This document shows, piece by piece, positions 33,901 to 42,809 of a stretch of 64,000 nt of DNA. The stretch covers positions 27,356,740 through 27,420,739 of the forward strand of contig NC_090261.1 in assembly GCF_037325665.1 (NCBI RefSeq), in the 5' to 3' direction. Both the position numbers and the translations under genes were made by a program. The stretch is from Littorina saxatilis (taxonomy: Eukaryota > Mollusca > Gastropoda > Littorinimorpha > Littorinidae). The notes beneath the pieces are model-generated. The model made no database searches, was not told where the DNA came from, and saw only the letters and a list, made by a program, of their open reading frames with translations. Position 1 is the stretch's first letter, and each line of letters starts with the position of its first letter.

Positions 33901-35456
33901 AACGCACGCAAACATAACAAAATAAAAAATTAACACTACTAGCAAATATATAAATAATTAACTTACACAAATTCTGAAGTATTGGAACTTATGAAGAAAC
34001 TCCATTATTATGCAATTTCTCCACTGACCATAAAAATTAAACTTTAAAAATGTATCATTATATGTTCAGCTTCAACTGAAAGTATTTTGATAAAGAATCT
34101 TGAATGTTTTATGTGAAAATGAAAGGAGAGGATTGAGATGAAATCTTAACACAATCCCTCCAGAATTCTATCTTTGTCTCTTAGTCTTATAATTATTAGT
34201 AAAGTCTTAGTATTCCTGCTCGTGACCTACTTTCTTTCATTTGCAGTTTTAAGTAGGTCAAACTAGTCCCCAGTCCTGAACCACAGACAAAGAAAATATG
34301 TGGGCAAAATAGTGTCAGCACACAAAGCTTTGTCATCCCAGGGGAGTCTGATCTACTTTCTGCTGAGGTAAAGTTTCAGGTTACTGAATCTGTCTTTGTG
34401 TGGAAAGACCAAAACATTGGTCATGTGATATGCAAATGAAACAGCTGACCCGAGTAGCTGGAGTAGTCAAGGCCAGTGACTGTCTCAAATGACTGTTATG
34501 ATAACTCCACATACTATTTTTTTTCAGTTTGGTAAATCTTGATTTCTGGTTGCTATTTATCCAGTTCATCTACTTTCAATCAAAACAAATTAATAACAGG
34601 TGTGAACAGAACCTGCCAGAATGCATGCACAATGCCTTCAACTTCAATCAAAACAAAGCAAATCCAACTTCTACGATTCTGAATCGGAGAGAAAAATGTT
34701 GATGCCTGAAAGTGAAATATGTGTACATGTTAAAAGGAGAGTTTTCTTATAATAACTGTGTTTAACATAACAACACAAAACAGCAACGAAAAGTATGGCC
34801 AACCTTCTCCCAGTTGCCTTCCATGACGTGAGCTCTCAATTTAGCAGCTGAAGGGTGCTCAAGCGTACAGCCAGACTCGGCAATGAGCTGCTCTGCCGTT
34901 TGACTGAAAAAATCAAAATAAGAGATAAAAAGTGCACATCTCTTGGCTGGACAACTGCGGTCAAATTAACACGAATATGGGCGAGGTAACCGATCGATGT
35001 GTATCACAAACAGAGCTCATCGATGTCGTTCACGATAGGAAGTAAACTCGAGGAAAACTCATTTTTAACACGCACTCGGAGCAGACTGGCTGGTCAAAAT
35101 AGACAGCAGCAATTACGCACATTTATAACACACAATTCTGTAATCCCTTGTTATTGTTATGCTGAAGTCACTGGTATCCAGCTGTACAGCTACAACCATT
35201 ATCCATAACATTCAACACGAAATCGAGTTTCGTCACCTAGATTTCAAGGTGCTTACTTGAGTCCAAGGCCTCGTAAATGCTGCCCAATAAGACGCACAAT
35301 GTCTTGGTCTGTACGTGACAAAACTTTGGTGGCTGTTGGTTTGTTGCCATTTTCGATTATTTCACCGTTCGTAGCAGAAGGACACAGCCCATTCTGCTGC
35401 GATGGTGTCGCCTCCTCGCTCTCTCCATTGTGCTGTGGGCAGCCATTGGCCTGCAT
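15956..35456 (-). CDS. WDR26: WD repeat-containing protein 26 (Gid7-type CTLH subunit), complete
   Basis: Fourteen coding exons join without a frame error into 1713 nt, 570 residues: 35257-35456, 34804-34903, 31923-31979, 31412-31548, 30783-30880, 21916-22072, 21046-21184, 20487-20627, 19905-20024, 19283-19428, 18647-18725, 17851-17980, 17366-17539, 15956-15990. Residues about 49-81 form LisH ([15 protein letters not shown]), about 82-156 CTLH ([32 protein letters not shown]), and about 261-553 the WD40 propeller ([20 protein letters not shown] to [12 protein letters not shown]). These match human WDR26 almost motif for motif. The human protein is longer only through a low-complexity N-terminus. 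WDR26/Gid7 is an oligomerising scaffold and substrate-recruiting subunit of the CTLH (GID) E3 ligase. The ATG at 35456 starts MQANG, as in the human protein. CNIH4 lies tail to tail downstream. Confidence 0.96.
16090..16375 (-). mobile_element. tRNA-headed SINE (family S4) in WDR26 intron 13
   Basis: On the minus strand the head begins GGGGGCCTGGTATCGCAGTT with an A-box-like CGCAGTTGG; the B box is degenerate (GCAGGTTAAAATCC). The body has no ORF. The 3' end is unclear. Confidence 0.55.
16849..17248 (+). mobile_element. tRNA-headed SINE (family S2), copy 1, WDR26 intron 13
   Basis: Head GGGCGCAGTGGCCTTGTGGA with an A box and a B box GAGTTCAAATCC. The body ends GTGAACGTGGGAGTTTTAGC and a (GAA)n tail. 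The same family recurs at 60.69-61.08 kb and as a 3' fragment at 51.26 kb. Confidence 0.82.
17366..17539 (-). CDS. WDR26: WDR26 exon 13 (last blade)
   Basis: Codes for [20 protein letters not shown] through [19 protein letters not shown]; closes the propeller. Donor GTGAGA. Confidence 0.94.
17851..17980 (-). CDS. WDR26: WDR26 exon 12
   Basis: Codes for [20 protein letters not shown] and on to [10 protein letters not shown]. The donor GTCAGG is non-consensus but phase and conservation support it. Confidence 0.93.
18647..18725 (-). CDS. WDR26: WDR26 exon 11
   Basis: Codes for [20 protein letters not shown] then LNVATQ; matches human [20 protein letters not shown]. Acceptor TGTGTGCAG, donor GTGAGA. 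Confidence 0.94.
18726..19282 (-). repeat. Tandemly duplicated intron 10 of WDR26
   Basis: The intron consists of diverged repeats sharing CTATCAATACAAAAC, ACAACAGAATC and CGTGCACACAGAGAAA. The two main halves (18726-18980 and 18996-19282) each run from an acceptor-like end to a donor-like end, separated by the 15-nt candidate microexon. Confidence 0.6.
18981..18995 (-). CDS. WDR26: Candidate 15-nt in-frame WDR26 microexon
   Basis: In intron 10 the minus strand reads TTTGTGTGTGCAG, then ATTAGACATTCCGAT, then GTAAGT. The 15 bases are the first four bases of exon 11 (ATTA) fused to the last eleven of exon 10 with one change (GACATTCCGAT against GACTTTCCGAT). They are flanked by copies of the exon 11 acceptor and the exon 10 donor. 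Inclusion would keep frame and add LDIPI. The intron on each side is a diverged copy of the other, so a tandem duplication made it. Whether it is spliced in is unknown. Confidence 0.45.
19283..19428 (-). CDS. WDR26: WDR26 exon 10
   Basis: Codes for [20 protein letters not shown] through [11 protein letters not shown] plus AT. Donor GTAAGT. Its last 11 bases resemble the second half of the candidate microexon at 18981-18995. Confidence 0.94.
19905..20024 (-). CDS. WDR26: WDR26 exon 9 (third blade)
   Basis: Codes for [20 protein letters not shown] and on to [10 protein letters not shown]; 40 codons in phase 0. Confidence 0.94.
20350..20378. repeat. Long poly-C tract in WDR26 intron 8
   Basis: A C run of well over 20 bases. 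Similar G or C tracts occur at 44584-44607, 48438-48459, about 52697-52719 and about 53258-53274. Exact length is unreliable in such tracts. Confidence 0.7.
20487..20627 (-). CDS. WDR26: WDR26 exon 8 (second blade)
   Basis: Codes for [20 protein letters not shown] through [18 protein letters not shown]; exactly 47 codons, phase 0 on both sides. Confidence 0.94.
21046..21184 (-). CDS. WDR26: WDR26 exon 7 (first WD40 blade)
   Basis: Codes for [20 protein letters not shown] and [16 protein letters not shown]; ends IIWNVDL before GTAAAA. Confidence 0.94.
21321..21473. mobile_element. 153-bp MITE with CAGGCCTGGGAATGA termini, WDR26 intron 6
   Basis: Perfect 15-bp terminal inverted repeats CAGGCCTGGGAATGA, flanked by a 5-bp direct repeat ACTGT (21316-21320 and 21474-21478). 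No ORF; the superfamily is not assigned. Confidence 0.7.
21916..22072 (-). CDS. WDR26: WDR26 exon 6 (linker before propeller)
   Basis: Codes for [20 protein letters not shown], then [20 protein letters not shown]. Corresponds to the [11 protein letters not shown] segment of human WDR26. Confidence 0.94.
22169..22420. repeat. Old repeat (Family E), inverted copy near 30.5 kb
   Basis: Phrases such as ACAGCAGTCCCTGCAATGTA and GGACACCTGCAAAACGTGGA reappear, reverse-complemented, at about 30.48-30.60 kb (GACACCTGCAATGTACGGAC). Both lie in WDR26 intron 5, on either side of the 5.8-kb complex. Confidence 0.45.
22430..23779. other. Intron 5 DNA without recognised features
   Basis: No exon seen. A GGGGTCCAGGGGCAACACCC phrase near 23250 belongs to a G-rich repeat also seen near 46.80 and 52.73 kb. 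Otherwise AT-rich. Confidence 0.3.
23780..24040 (-). CDS. 86-residue ORF with CxxC, unrecognised; possible gene fragment nested in WDR26 intron 5
   Basis: Starts [20 protein letters not shown] and continues [40 protein letters not shown], to a stop after SMHGAS. A hydrophilic N-terminal domain followed by PGxAxCxWC resembles the start of BED or related zinc-finger domains found in transposase-derived animal genes, but the second His pair is not clearly present. Two inverted CCAAT boxes (ATTGG on this strand, at 24081-24085 and 24153-24157) lie 40-115 bp upstream of the ATG, within a repeated GGAGATCG.CAGCCAATCA unit, as in a small promoter. It may be a first exon or a fragment. Not a confident host gene. 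Confidence 0.35.
   Translation of the reverse strand: MASGFRIVLSAVEALTIDHQSVKNKWKANWLSEEVTVTINKKERRQLIGDSIAKISIPGQAVCTWCDNGHCLVKYGLGVASMHGAS
24180..24343. repeat. 82-bp tandem duplication
   Basis: Two nearly identical units beginning ATGGGTTCACGCGAGTGCTG and ending CATACCACCACC, upstream of the 86-residue ORF. Confidence 0.9.
24409..24750. mobile_element. Short inverted-repeat element S (perfect 56-bp ends)
   Basis: Left arm 24409-24464 and right arm 24695-24750 are perfect inverted copies (AATCGAAAATTTTATTGTAA ... CCCGAATCACAT). The interior 24454-24643 matches the right end of the larger element (29988-30177) in reverse at all but one of 190 positions. No ORF. It is either a short relative inserted next to the large element or part of one rearranged element. 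Confidence 0.7.
24751..30199. mobile_element. Large T-poor inverted-repeat element L in WDR26 intron 5
   Basis: About 5.4 kb framed by inverted ends AAATTACATATTCCTACTCC...GAATCACATGTAGCA (24751-24785 and reverse at 30163-30199); TTAA lies at both outer edges (24749 region and 30196-30199). The interior is poor in T on the plus strand and rich in CCGGAA. It holds a 173-bp tandem array and no conserved protein: the longest open frame (28083-28721) sits in the tandem array and changes with the repeat. The CDS of a transposase was not seen, so it is probably non-autonomous. Class unknown; TTAA edges hint at a piggyBac- or Kolobok-type target. Confidence 0.6.
28231..28749. repeat. 173-bp tandem array inside element L
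   Basis: Units start ACGTCCGGTCAACCCCGGAA at 28231, 28404 and 28577 (period 173); the third unit is rearranged, with an extra partial copy near 28628. Looser relatives of the unit extend back to about 27420. Confidence 0.85.
30200..30782. other. End of WDR26 intron 5, Family E remnant
   Basis: Contains the inverted partner of the 22.2-kb Family E repeat at about 30480-30600. No exon besides exon 5 beyond it. Confidence 0.4.
30783..30880 (-). CDS. WDR26: WDR26 exon 5
   Basis: Codes for [20 protein letters not shown] and [12 protein letters not shown]. Donor GTAAGA opens the 8.7-kb intron 5 that holds the large repeat complex. Confidence 0.93.
31412..31548 (-). CDS. WDR26: WDR26 exon 4 (CTLH core)
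   Basis: Codes for [20 protein letters not shown] through NTERVHMLS; the most conserved part of CTLH. Donor GTATGT. Confidence 0.95.
31923..31979 (-). CDS. WDR26: WDR26 exon 3 (CTLH)
   Basis: A 57-nt exon, 19 codons [19 protein letters not shown], between TTGCAG and GTAAGT. Corresponds to human AENDLNELKPLV... Confidence 0.92.
32236..33090 (+). mobile_element. Family A element, copy 1 (WDR26 intron 2)
   Basis: Starts CAAGTCGCGTAAGGC, then ATTTAGTCAAGCTGTGGAAC, and ends with CTCGTCTCGATTCCCCCTCT, ATGTTAAAACATTTAGTC and a short palindrome closing in TTGACTAAATGT. A short (AC)n lies before the end. Five copies are in the window (also 36.10, 41.99, 56.38 and 62.78 kb). No ORF. The start and end share ATTTAGTCAAG as an inverted terminal motif. 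Class unknown. Confidence 0.8.
33581..33833. mobile_element. mariner-like MITE, WDR26 intron 2
   Basis: A 253-bp element with about 39-bp inverted ends TGTGACCCTCCACCACGAAA..., bounded by TA on both sides (33579-33580 and 33834-33835). TA target and short non-coding body fit Tc1/mariner MITEs. Confidence 0.72.
33836..34803. other. WDR26 intron 2 remainder, nothing recognised
   Basis: AT-rich intronic DNA; no repeat or exon found. Confidence 0.3.
34804..34903 (-). CDS. WDR26: WDR26 exon 2 (LisH end, CTLH start)
   Basis: Acceptor TTTTTTCAG. Codes for [20 protein letters not shown] and on to EGNWEK; leaves in phase 0. The donor GTTGGC is weak but conservation across the join fixes it. Confidence 0.9.
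35257..35456 (-). CDS. WDR26: WDR26 exon 1 (start codon, LisH start)
   Basis: Codes for residues 1-66 plus two bases of codon 67; low-complexity start, then the first helix of LisH. Donor GTAAGC at 35256. Confidence 0.93.
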
Positions 35457-36100
35457 GTTACCAGCAGAGATGCGTAGCTTTTTAGGCGGTGGGGGCGAAA
35501 GACCACCGTCTTCTGAGCCTGAGGACGATGCCAGTATTGCTCTACGGCAAAGCTATGGCCTGTATCGGTCAGGACATACAAACCATAGCCACAATTCAAA
35601 GATAAACAATCGATACCACAGCGAGTCAGTCTTCTGTGACCAAATTTGTTTTGCTGTGACGTCACCAACTCGAGCAGGGATGATGGGAAATTCCGACAAG
35701 AAGAAATCTCGAACTTATTGCTCATTATATGACATGTATCGTTCAAAACTAACTACACCTTCTGAAATCTGCCAGAATATATGTTTTTCAATCCTTTATT
35801 AGTTTCGAGAAAAGAAAAACGACGAATTTCAGCCGCGAACGTTTGTTACCCTCCCTCCAGAAATGGATGCTCCCGAGTACCTATCCAACCACCAATGTAC
35901 CCCCACCACCTTCAATAACAAAACAATTTAAAAAAACAACTTCACTGTGATTTGTTAACATCGGTTTTATCATAATATGTGAACAGAACCTTTAAAACTC
36001 GGATCAGCGAGCAAAATAAGTTCTACTTGCAAGCACAATTTTTAAGGATAGGTACTGATAATGATAATGCAATGAAAACATACTAAACAAACAAGAAAAA
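35457..36100 (-). promoter_or_regulatory. WDR26 5' UTR and probable promoter region
   Basis: DNA just upstream of the WDR26 start codon. It is less AT-rich than its surroundings up to about 35680 and has no TATA box I can place. Another open frame on the plus strand is a shadow. The transcription start is not visible. Confidence 0.35.
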
Positions 36101-36860
36101 CAAGTCGCGTAAGGCGAAAATACAACAGTCTCAGTCGAACTCACAGAATGAAACTGAACGCACTGCATTTTTTTCCGCAAGACCGTATACTTGTAGCATC
36201 ATCTGTCCACCGCTTGTTCTGAGCGTGTTTTTAATCCAAACATATCATATCTATATGTTTTTGGAATCAGGAACCGACAAGGAATAAGATGAAATGTTTT
36301 TAAAACGATTTCGGAAATTTATTTTTAATCATAATTTTTATATTTTTAATTTTCAGAGCTTGTTTTTAATCGGAATATAACATATTTATATGTTTTTGGA
36401 ATCAGAACATGATGAAGAATAAAATAAAAGTAATTTTGGATTGTTTTATAAAAAAATAATTTTAATTACAATTTTTGAGATTTTTAATGACCAAAGTCAT
36501 TCATTAATTTTTAAGCCTCCATGCTGAAATGCAATACCGAAGTCCAACCTTCGTCGAAGATTGCTTGGCCAAAATTTCAATCAATTTGATTGAAAAATGA
36601 AGGTGTGACAGTGCCGCCTCAACTTTTACAAAAAGCCGGATGTGACGTCATAAAAGACATTTATCGAAAAAATGAAAAAAACGTCTGGGGATTTCATACC
36701 CAGGAACTCTCATGTCAAATTTCATAAAGATCGGTCCAGTAGTTTAGTCTGAATCGCTCTACACACACACACGCACACGCACAGACACAGACATACACCA
36801 CGACCCTCGTCTCGATTCCTCCTCTATGTTAAAACATTTAGTCAAAACTTGACTAAATGT
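36101..36860 (+). mobile_element. Family A element, copy 2
   Basis: Same termini as copy 1 (CAAGTCGCGTAAGGCG to TTGACTAAATGT); lacks part of the segment after the first 60 bp. Contains a CA-rich stretch near 36762-36800. Confidence 0.78.
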
Positions 36861-38276
36861 AAAAAAACACCTCTGTTCACACGCAAAGGTTACATAATAA
36901 AATGATTGTTGGAACTAAATTGGATACGACGTGAAGTGTAAAAAAAATAAAATTGTATATAATTAACAGAAACTTTTTTTGACAATTTCTTGCAATGGCT
37001 TATTGCTCTGATTTTCCCAAATTATGCATATATTGTATTATATATATTTTTTTGCTTGTTTGCTTTAGTTTGTTTAAACTTTTGTTGTCTTTCTTTTTTT
37101 CACTTTCTTGTTTGAAGGGGGGTTCCTGCTGATCCAACCACTGATGTACCGTTTTTTTCAGTTATCTACACAGTACTTTTTATCATTTCCTGATTTCAAA
37201 ACATATAAAGATTTGTCATGTTTACTCTGAAAAAGTGCTAAAAACTAAAGAAAATGAGTTGGAGATCGGGGACCCGTCTCAGTCTTGAGGTTTTGGCTAG
37301 CCAAGCCTTTACAAATAATTACAAGTCTCTGTGGTGACTGATCCCAGGTTTTCAGTGTTGATCTCTTAGTTTCAGGTTGACAGATTGACTAAATGTTTTG
37401 ATATCCCATTACACGCCTTCTTTCATTATTGTTGCTGTATGTCTGCTGGTCATTTTATCAATTTTTGTACCAGTGAAAACCATACAAAAAAAGATAAGTG
37501 TTGTGTAATTAGTGTTTGTCTGTGCACTTAAAAGACCGCTGGGTCGATATATTTGTGAACGTAACTTTTGTTTTGTCAATAACTTACCTTTCTTGTTTGT
37601 TTTTATTCATATATATATGTATATTATGCAAGTGATATTTCATTTTTTCAACAAACTATTTATTCCATGTAAAATGATGGGCAGATCTGTGGTGATTTAA
37701 GCACAAGATGGTTTAGATAAATAAGAAGGATGTTACTAATTACCCTTAAGCTGAGTATGTTACAGTGACTGTGGTAATATGCGGCATATAATATTAAGAT
37801 GTATGTAGCCAGCTGCAGTCTAATTTACACATATGATATATAATCAATGATACACTTTTGTACTTGTTTGTTAGCATGCTTCCACATGATTGTTTCCTTC
37901 ACTTGCAGTTTATGAAAAATAAAGTCCTATTTGTATGCAGCCACCGAGCTTGTTCCTTCTGTAAAGAAGACCTTAAAACACCAAGAATGAAAAGACAAAC
38001 AAGTTGGTTCGTTTTTCAGCTTTTTTATTTACATTCAACAATTCAACAACTACCACATGATTACCTTAAACATATTTGATGGTGATATGCTTTCTCCCAC
38101 TGAAATAAATAATCTGCAGGACTAGAGCAATCATAAAGCAGACAAAAAATAGTGGGAACAAATATTTTGCACAACCCTGTTTTGCAGATTTGTATGTACT
38201 TTCAACCCAACTACTAATGAGAAGAAACATAATTTCTGGATTTCAAGCAGGGTGATGATTGTGAAAAGAATGAAAA
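36861..38276. other. AT-rich spacer, no gene seen
   Basis: No exon, RNA gene or recognisable repeat. Confidence 0.3.
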
Positions 38277-39063
38277 ACAAGAAGGGCAAAGCCCATACGA
38301 CTCACATGCTTTACACATTTTTCCTACCAAAATACATGTGACCTTAACCCAAGGTCAAGGTCATCCAAGGTCATGCAACACAAAGCTGTTAATTCAAGAC
38401 ATAGGAAGTACAATGGTGCTTATTGGCTCTTTCTACCATGAGATATGGTCACTTTTAGTGGTTCACTACCTTATTTTGGTCACATTTCATAAGGGTCAAA
38501 ATGACCTTGACCTTGATCACATGTGACCGAATGTGTCTCATGATGAAAGCATAACATGTGCCCCACATAATTTTTAAGTTTGAAACAGTTTATCTTCCAT
38601 AGTTCAGGGTCAAGGTCACTTCAAAATATGTATACAATCCAACTTTGAAGAGCTCCTGTGACCTTGACCTTGAAGCAAGGTAAACCAAACTGGTATCAAA
38701 AGATGGGGCTTACTTTGCCCTATATATCATATATAGGTGAGGTATTGAATCTCAAAAACTTCAGAGAAAATGGGAAAAATATGAAAAATAGCTGTTTTTT
38801 AGGCAACATTTATGGCCCCTGCGACCTTGACCTTGAAGCAAGGTCAAGATGCTATGTATGTTTTTTGGGGCCTTGTCATCATACACCATCTTGCCAAATT
38901 TGGTACTGATAGACTGAATAGTGTCCAAGAAATATCCAACGTTAAAGTTTTCCGGACGGACGGACGGACGTCCGGACGTCCGGACGTCCGGACGTCCGGA
39001 CGGACGGACGGACGGACGACTCGGGTGAGTACATAGACTCACTTTTGCTTCGCATGTGAGTCA
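38277..39063 (-). mobile_element. Family B element, copy 2, rich in AAGGTCA motifs
   Basis: Reverse-orientation relative of 1374-1923. Read on the minus strand it has hairpin GACTCAC / GTGAGTC, TATGTA, a run of GTCC/GGAC repeats, and ends GTGAGTCGTATGGGCTTTGC then CCTTCTTG. The interior repeats TGACCTTGACCTTGA and AAGGTCAAGGTCA several times. No ORF. Confidence 0.65.
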
Positions 39064-41987
39064 AAAATGCAATCAGTACAATGTACCCCTTTTCAAACAG
39101 AAATGCTAATCAACACACAAAACTGAGTCTGTTTAGGACAGCAAAATAAAATGTATTGAATGCTGGCAGAAATGTTCAACATTGCATCTCAAAACTATTA
39201 AAACCTGCTGTGGGAAGAAAGTCTGTCCCAGTTAAACATAAAAATAAAAATAAAGTATTTATGGAAGGTTTACAATGAACAAATTCTGACGAAAATGATC
39301 AGGTGTTTATTAATCTTTGTAAACAAATGAGAACACATCACATTTTTGCACAACTGCAACTAAGAATACATGTATAAAATATTGTTCATCTCTATTTAGG
39401 GGGAAGTGGAAGGACTTTATGCAATAGATAAGACAAAGAAACAATGCAAAGATCATGAAGTCTTGCTCGAAGTTTCAAAGATGAGAGACAATAATTTAAG
39501 CAGTACATGTACTATTTGAATATTCATAACGCAAATCTGTGAATAAAAAAACTAAAACAATTACCACTGAAAACAAAAGTTGTGGCAATTTATTACACAG
39601 CATGACTGAGTTGAATTTAATAAGTTCATAATCATCTTAGCCTGTGTTCATAAAGTAACTTGATCACCCTGTGAAACCTCCCACACAGTTCAAACTATTG
39701 ACTGACTATACAGAAAATGACCAGGCATTCTGCAGCAAAGAGAATGCTTATTATACACATGCACTCATTACCAAAAATATGACTTAAATCCAAAAATGCA
39801 ACACACCCTTTAAACCCATAAAATAGCACAATTAAGAGTGGGCTTATAAATACTTTGCCATAAATTCTGAAGTTTCCCAACCAAAACAGTTTAATTATCA
39901 CTTGAACAAATGGCATTTGTGTCAATGTGCTTGTAGATTAATTAGAGCTTAATTCCTAAGATGTATATACTGTTTATGGATGTGCATGTGAGTGTGCATA
40001 TGAGACAGATGAATTCATGCACATCATGACTACATCAGCTGTACAAAGCAAGATATGCAGCTTTATAACAAATACCATGTTTGTCAAGCAAAATGAGTTG
40101 ATGTGTTTATTTCAAGAAGAAATAAGTCAGGTCCAACATTATAAGAGTGCAACCTCTTTTCTTTAAATCAAAGATATTACATGTATTTAAATTTGGGAGG
40201 GATATTTTGGCAGATTTTGAACAACATTTTGGCAAAAAAAATGATCTGCTACAATTTCATTAAAATGACTATATTGATTAGCTCCATCACAGTAATTAGC
40301 AACTTTCAGCACAATTTGTAAGCAGAATTAATTAGCAGAACAGTGTTAAAAAAACACTGTTTACTTTGTCAGATCTGTGCACTTGAAGCAACTGTAACAT
40401 ATAATTAATTCAGATGTATTTTCACATATAAAAAACATAATTAAGCTGTTGAAGATACTGAATACAGCTACAGAAGTTGTATTATCATGGTCAAATTTCA
40501 TGCTTTTGGTTGATTACTAGAGTACCAGATTCAGCCGAAAAGATCAAACATTGCATGTGTTTGATCAAAAAAATTTAAAAAAATTCATGAACTGTGCCAT
40601 GTCATAATTTTGAAGATATTGAATTTTATTCTTGCTGCTTTAAAATTTGTCTGAAAAGAAAACATGCCTCTATCTTTAATTATTACAAATGACAGAACCT
40701 GATAAATATTGCTGTTTTATTCACAAAGAGGTCTTTCCACATATACATGCACAGTACTGATATCTGAAGAACAATATAAAATGCAAAAAACAGAGACAGT
40801 TTCCTCAATCTGAACTGTGCAAATGAAAGCAAAACCACACATAGACACACACAAAATTGCAAAGGGGTTTGCTTTTCCATCTATAAATAATATCAATTAT
40901 GCACAGATTTCAAATATATGACTGTACGTTTTACTGCATTTCTCTCAATAATGATATGACACTTCCACTGTTCTGAGATATATTTCCCTGGCGTAAGTTT
41001 CCCATCAAGCCTGTTATTAAACATAACTTCACGTTCATGTCCGTTACATCTTGCAATCGTTCTAACTTCTATTTACACACAAAAAGTATATCATATGATA
41101 AATTTAATGTGCACAAGTTACCAAGACGTGCAACTGACCACACCAAAGTTGAGCCACTTATAAATTGATTACGCAAGACAATACCGCCTCCAAATTATCC
41201 CCAACAGCATCACAGACAATGATAACCAGTTGTAATTTTCACCAAAACAGTTACGTCATGTATTTTGCACAAATTGACACACAGCCCAAAAAGGAAAAAG
41301 AACACGGAGATAAAAAATAAAAATGTGGAACAAGTCTTCTATACGTCCAAACTTGTTTTCAATTCAAACAAAATATAATACATGTTGTTAACAATCAGGT
41401 TTTGAAGCGGTTCTCATCCAACAGAATGTTAAACATTTACTAATGGGATAAAAGTTAAGAGCAATAAACAAAGATAATTGAATATCTCATCTGGTTTTCA
41501 GAGATACAAACTGGAGGTAACTGAATTTCTCTCTGATATAACAAAAAGTGATTGTATTGTCTTGCATTGTACAGTGGGACCTCCATTTAAAGACCTCCAC
41601 AAATCTGAGAAAATCAGGTCTTAAAAAGGTCTTACTATGGAGGTTAATTTACAGACATTATGAACAGAAGATCTGAAAAACAAGGGTTTTCAAAGAGGTG
41701 AGATCTTTATATTGGGGGGACTTATAAGGATGTTCCAATGTACCTGAACAGTGAACTCATGCGGAAACTTGTGATCATCATTAGAAGATCAACAAAAATG
41801 AATACACCCTGTATCCCACAAAAGTTTTGATTGTTTTAAATGTGCTGTAGCAGTAACAATAACAAAATGTAGACTTACAAAGTTACAGTCCTACTGCACA
41901 TAAAAGTCATATAAAGTAAACATCTTTCTTTGGGGAAGAATAAATCAAGGCGCATCCCCTTCCCTTGCAGTTGAAATGACCTTCATT
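39064..41987. other. Long AT-rich spacer
   Basis: No exon recognised. A Family D remnant is at about 41573-41745 (AGACCTCCACAAATCTGAGA, GTCTTAAAAAGGTCTTAC). It may include 3' flank of the BTBD17-like gene. Confidence 0.3.
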
Positions 41988-42050
41988 ACATTTAGTCAAG
42001 TTTTGACTAAATGTTTTAACATAGAGGGGGGAATCGAGACGAGGGTCGTG

Positions 42051-42107
<57 letters not shown>

Positions 42108-42809
42108 GATTCAGACTAAACTACTGGGCCGATCTTTATGAAATTTGACATGAGAGTTCCTGGGTATGATATCCCCGGACGTTTTTTTCATTTTTTTGAT
42201 AAATACCTTTGATGACGTCATATCCGGCTTTTTGTAAAAGTTGAGGCGGCACTGTCACACCCTCATTTTTCAATTAAATTGATTGAAATTTTGGCAAAGC
42301 AATCTTCGATGAAGGCCGGGGTTTGGTATTGCATTTCAGCTTGGTGGCTTAAAAACTAATGAGTGAGTTTGGTCATTAAAAATCGGAAACTTCTAATTAA
42401 AATTATTTTTTTATTAAACGATCAAAAAACAATTTCATCTTATTCTTCGTCATTTTCTGATTCCAAAAACATATACATATGTTATATTTGGATTAAAAAC
42501 AAGCTCTGAAAATTAAAAATATAAAAATTATGATCAAAATTAAATTTTCGAAATCGTTTTAAAAACTATTTCATCTTATTCCTTGTTGGTTCCTGATTCC
42601 AAAAACATATAGATATGATATGTTTGGATTAAAAACACGCTCACAAAGTTAAAACGAAGAGAGGTACAGTAAAGTACAGCACAATCGCTACCGCGCCAAA
42701 CAGGCTCGTCAATTTCGCTGCCTTTTGCACTAGCGGCGGACTACGTTCAGTTTCATTCTGTGAGTTCCACAGCTTGACTAAATGTAGTAATTTCGCCTTA
42801 CGCGACTTG
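41988..42809 (-). mobile_element. Family A element, copy 3 (reverse)
   Basis: Starts ACATTTAGTCAAG at 41988 and ends CGCCTTACGCGACTTG at 42809. The terminal CA/GT tract has grown to about 50 bp (42053-42102). Confidence 0.82.

Noticed and set aside
35257-35802. 181-codon plus-strand frame and a 129-codon minus-strand frame over the WDR26 first exon
   Set aside because: Shadows of the WDR26 start exon in other frames; the conserved LisH reading is on the minus strand from 35456.
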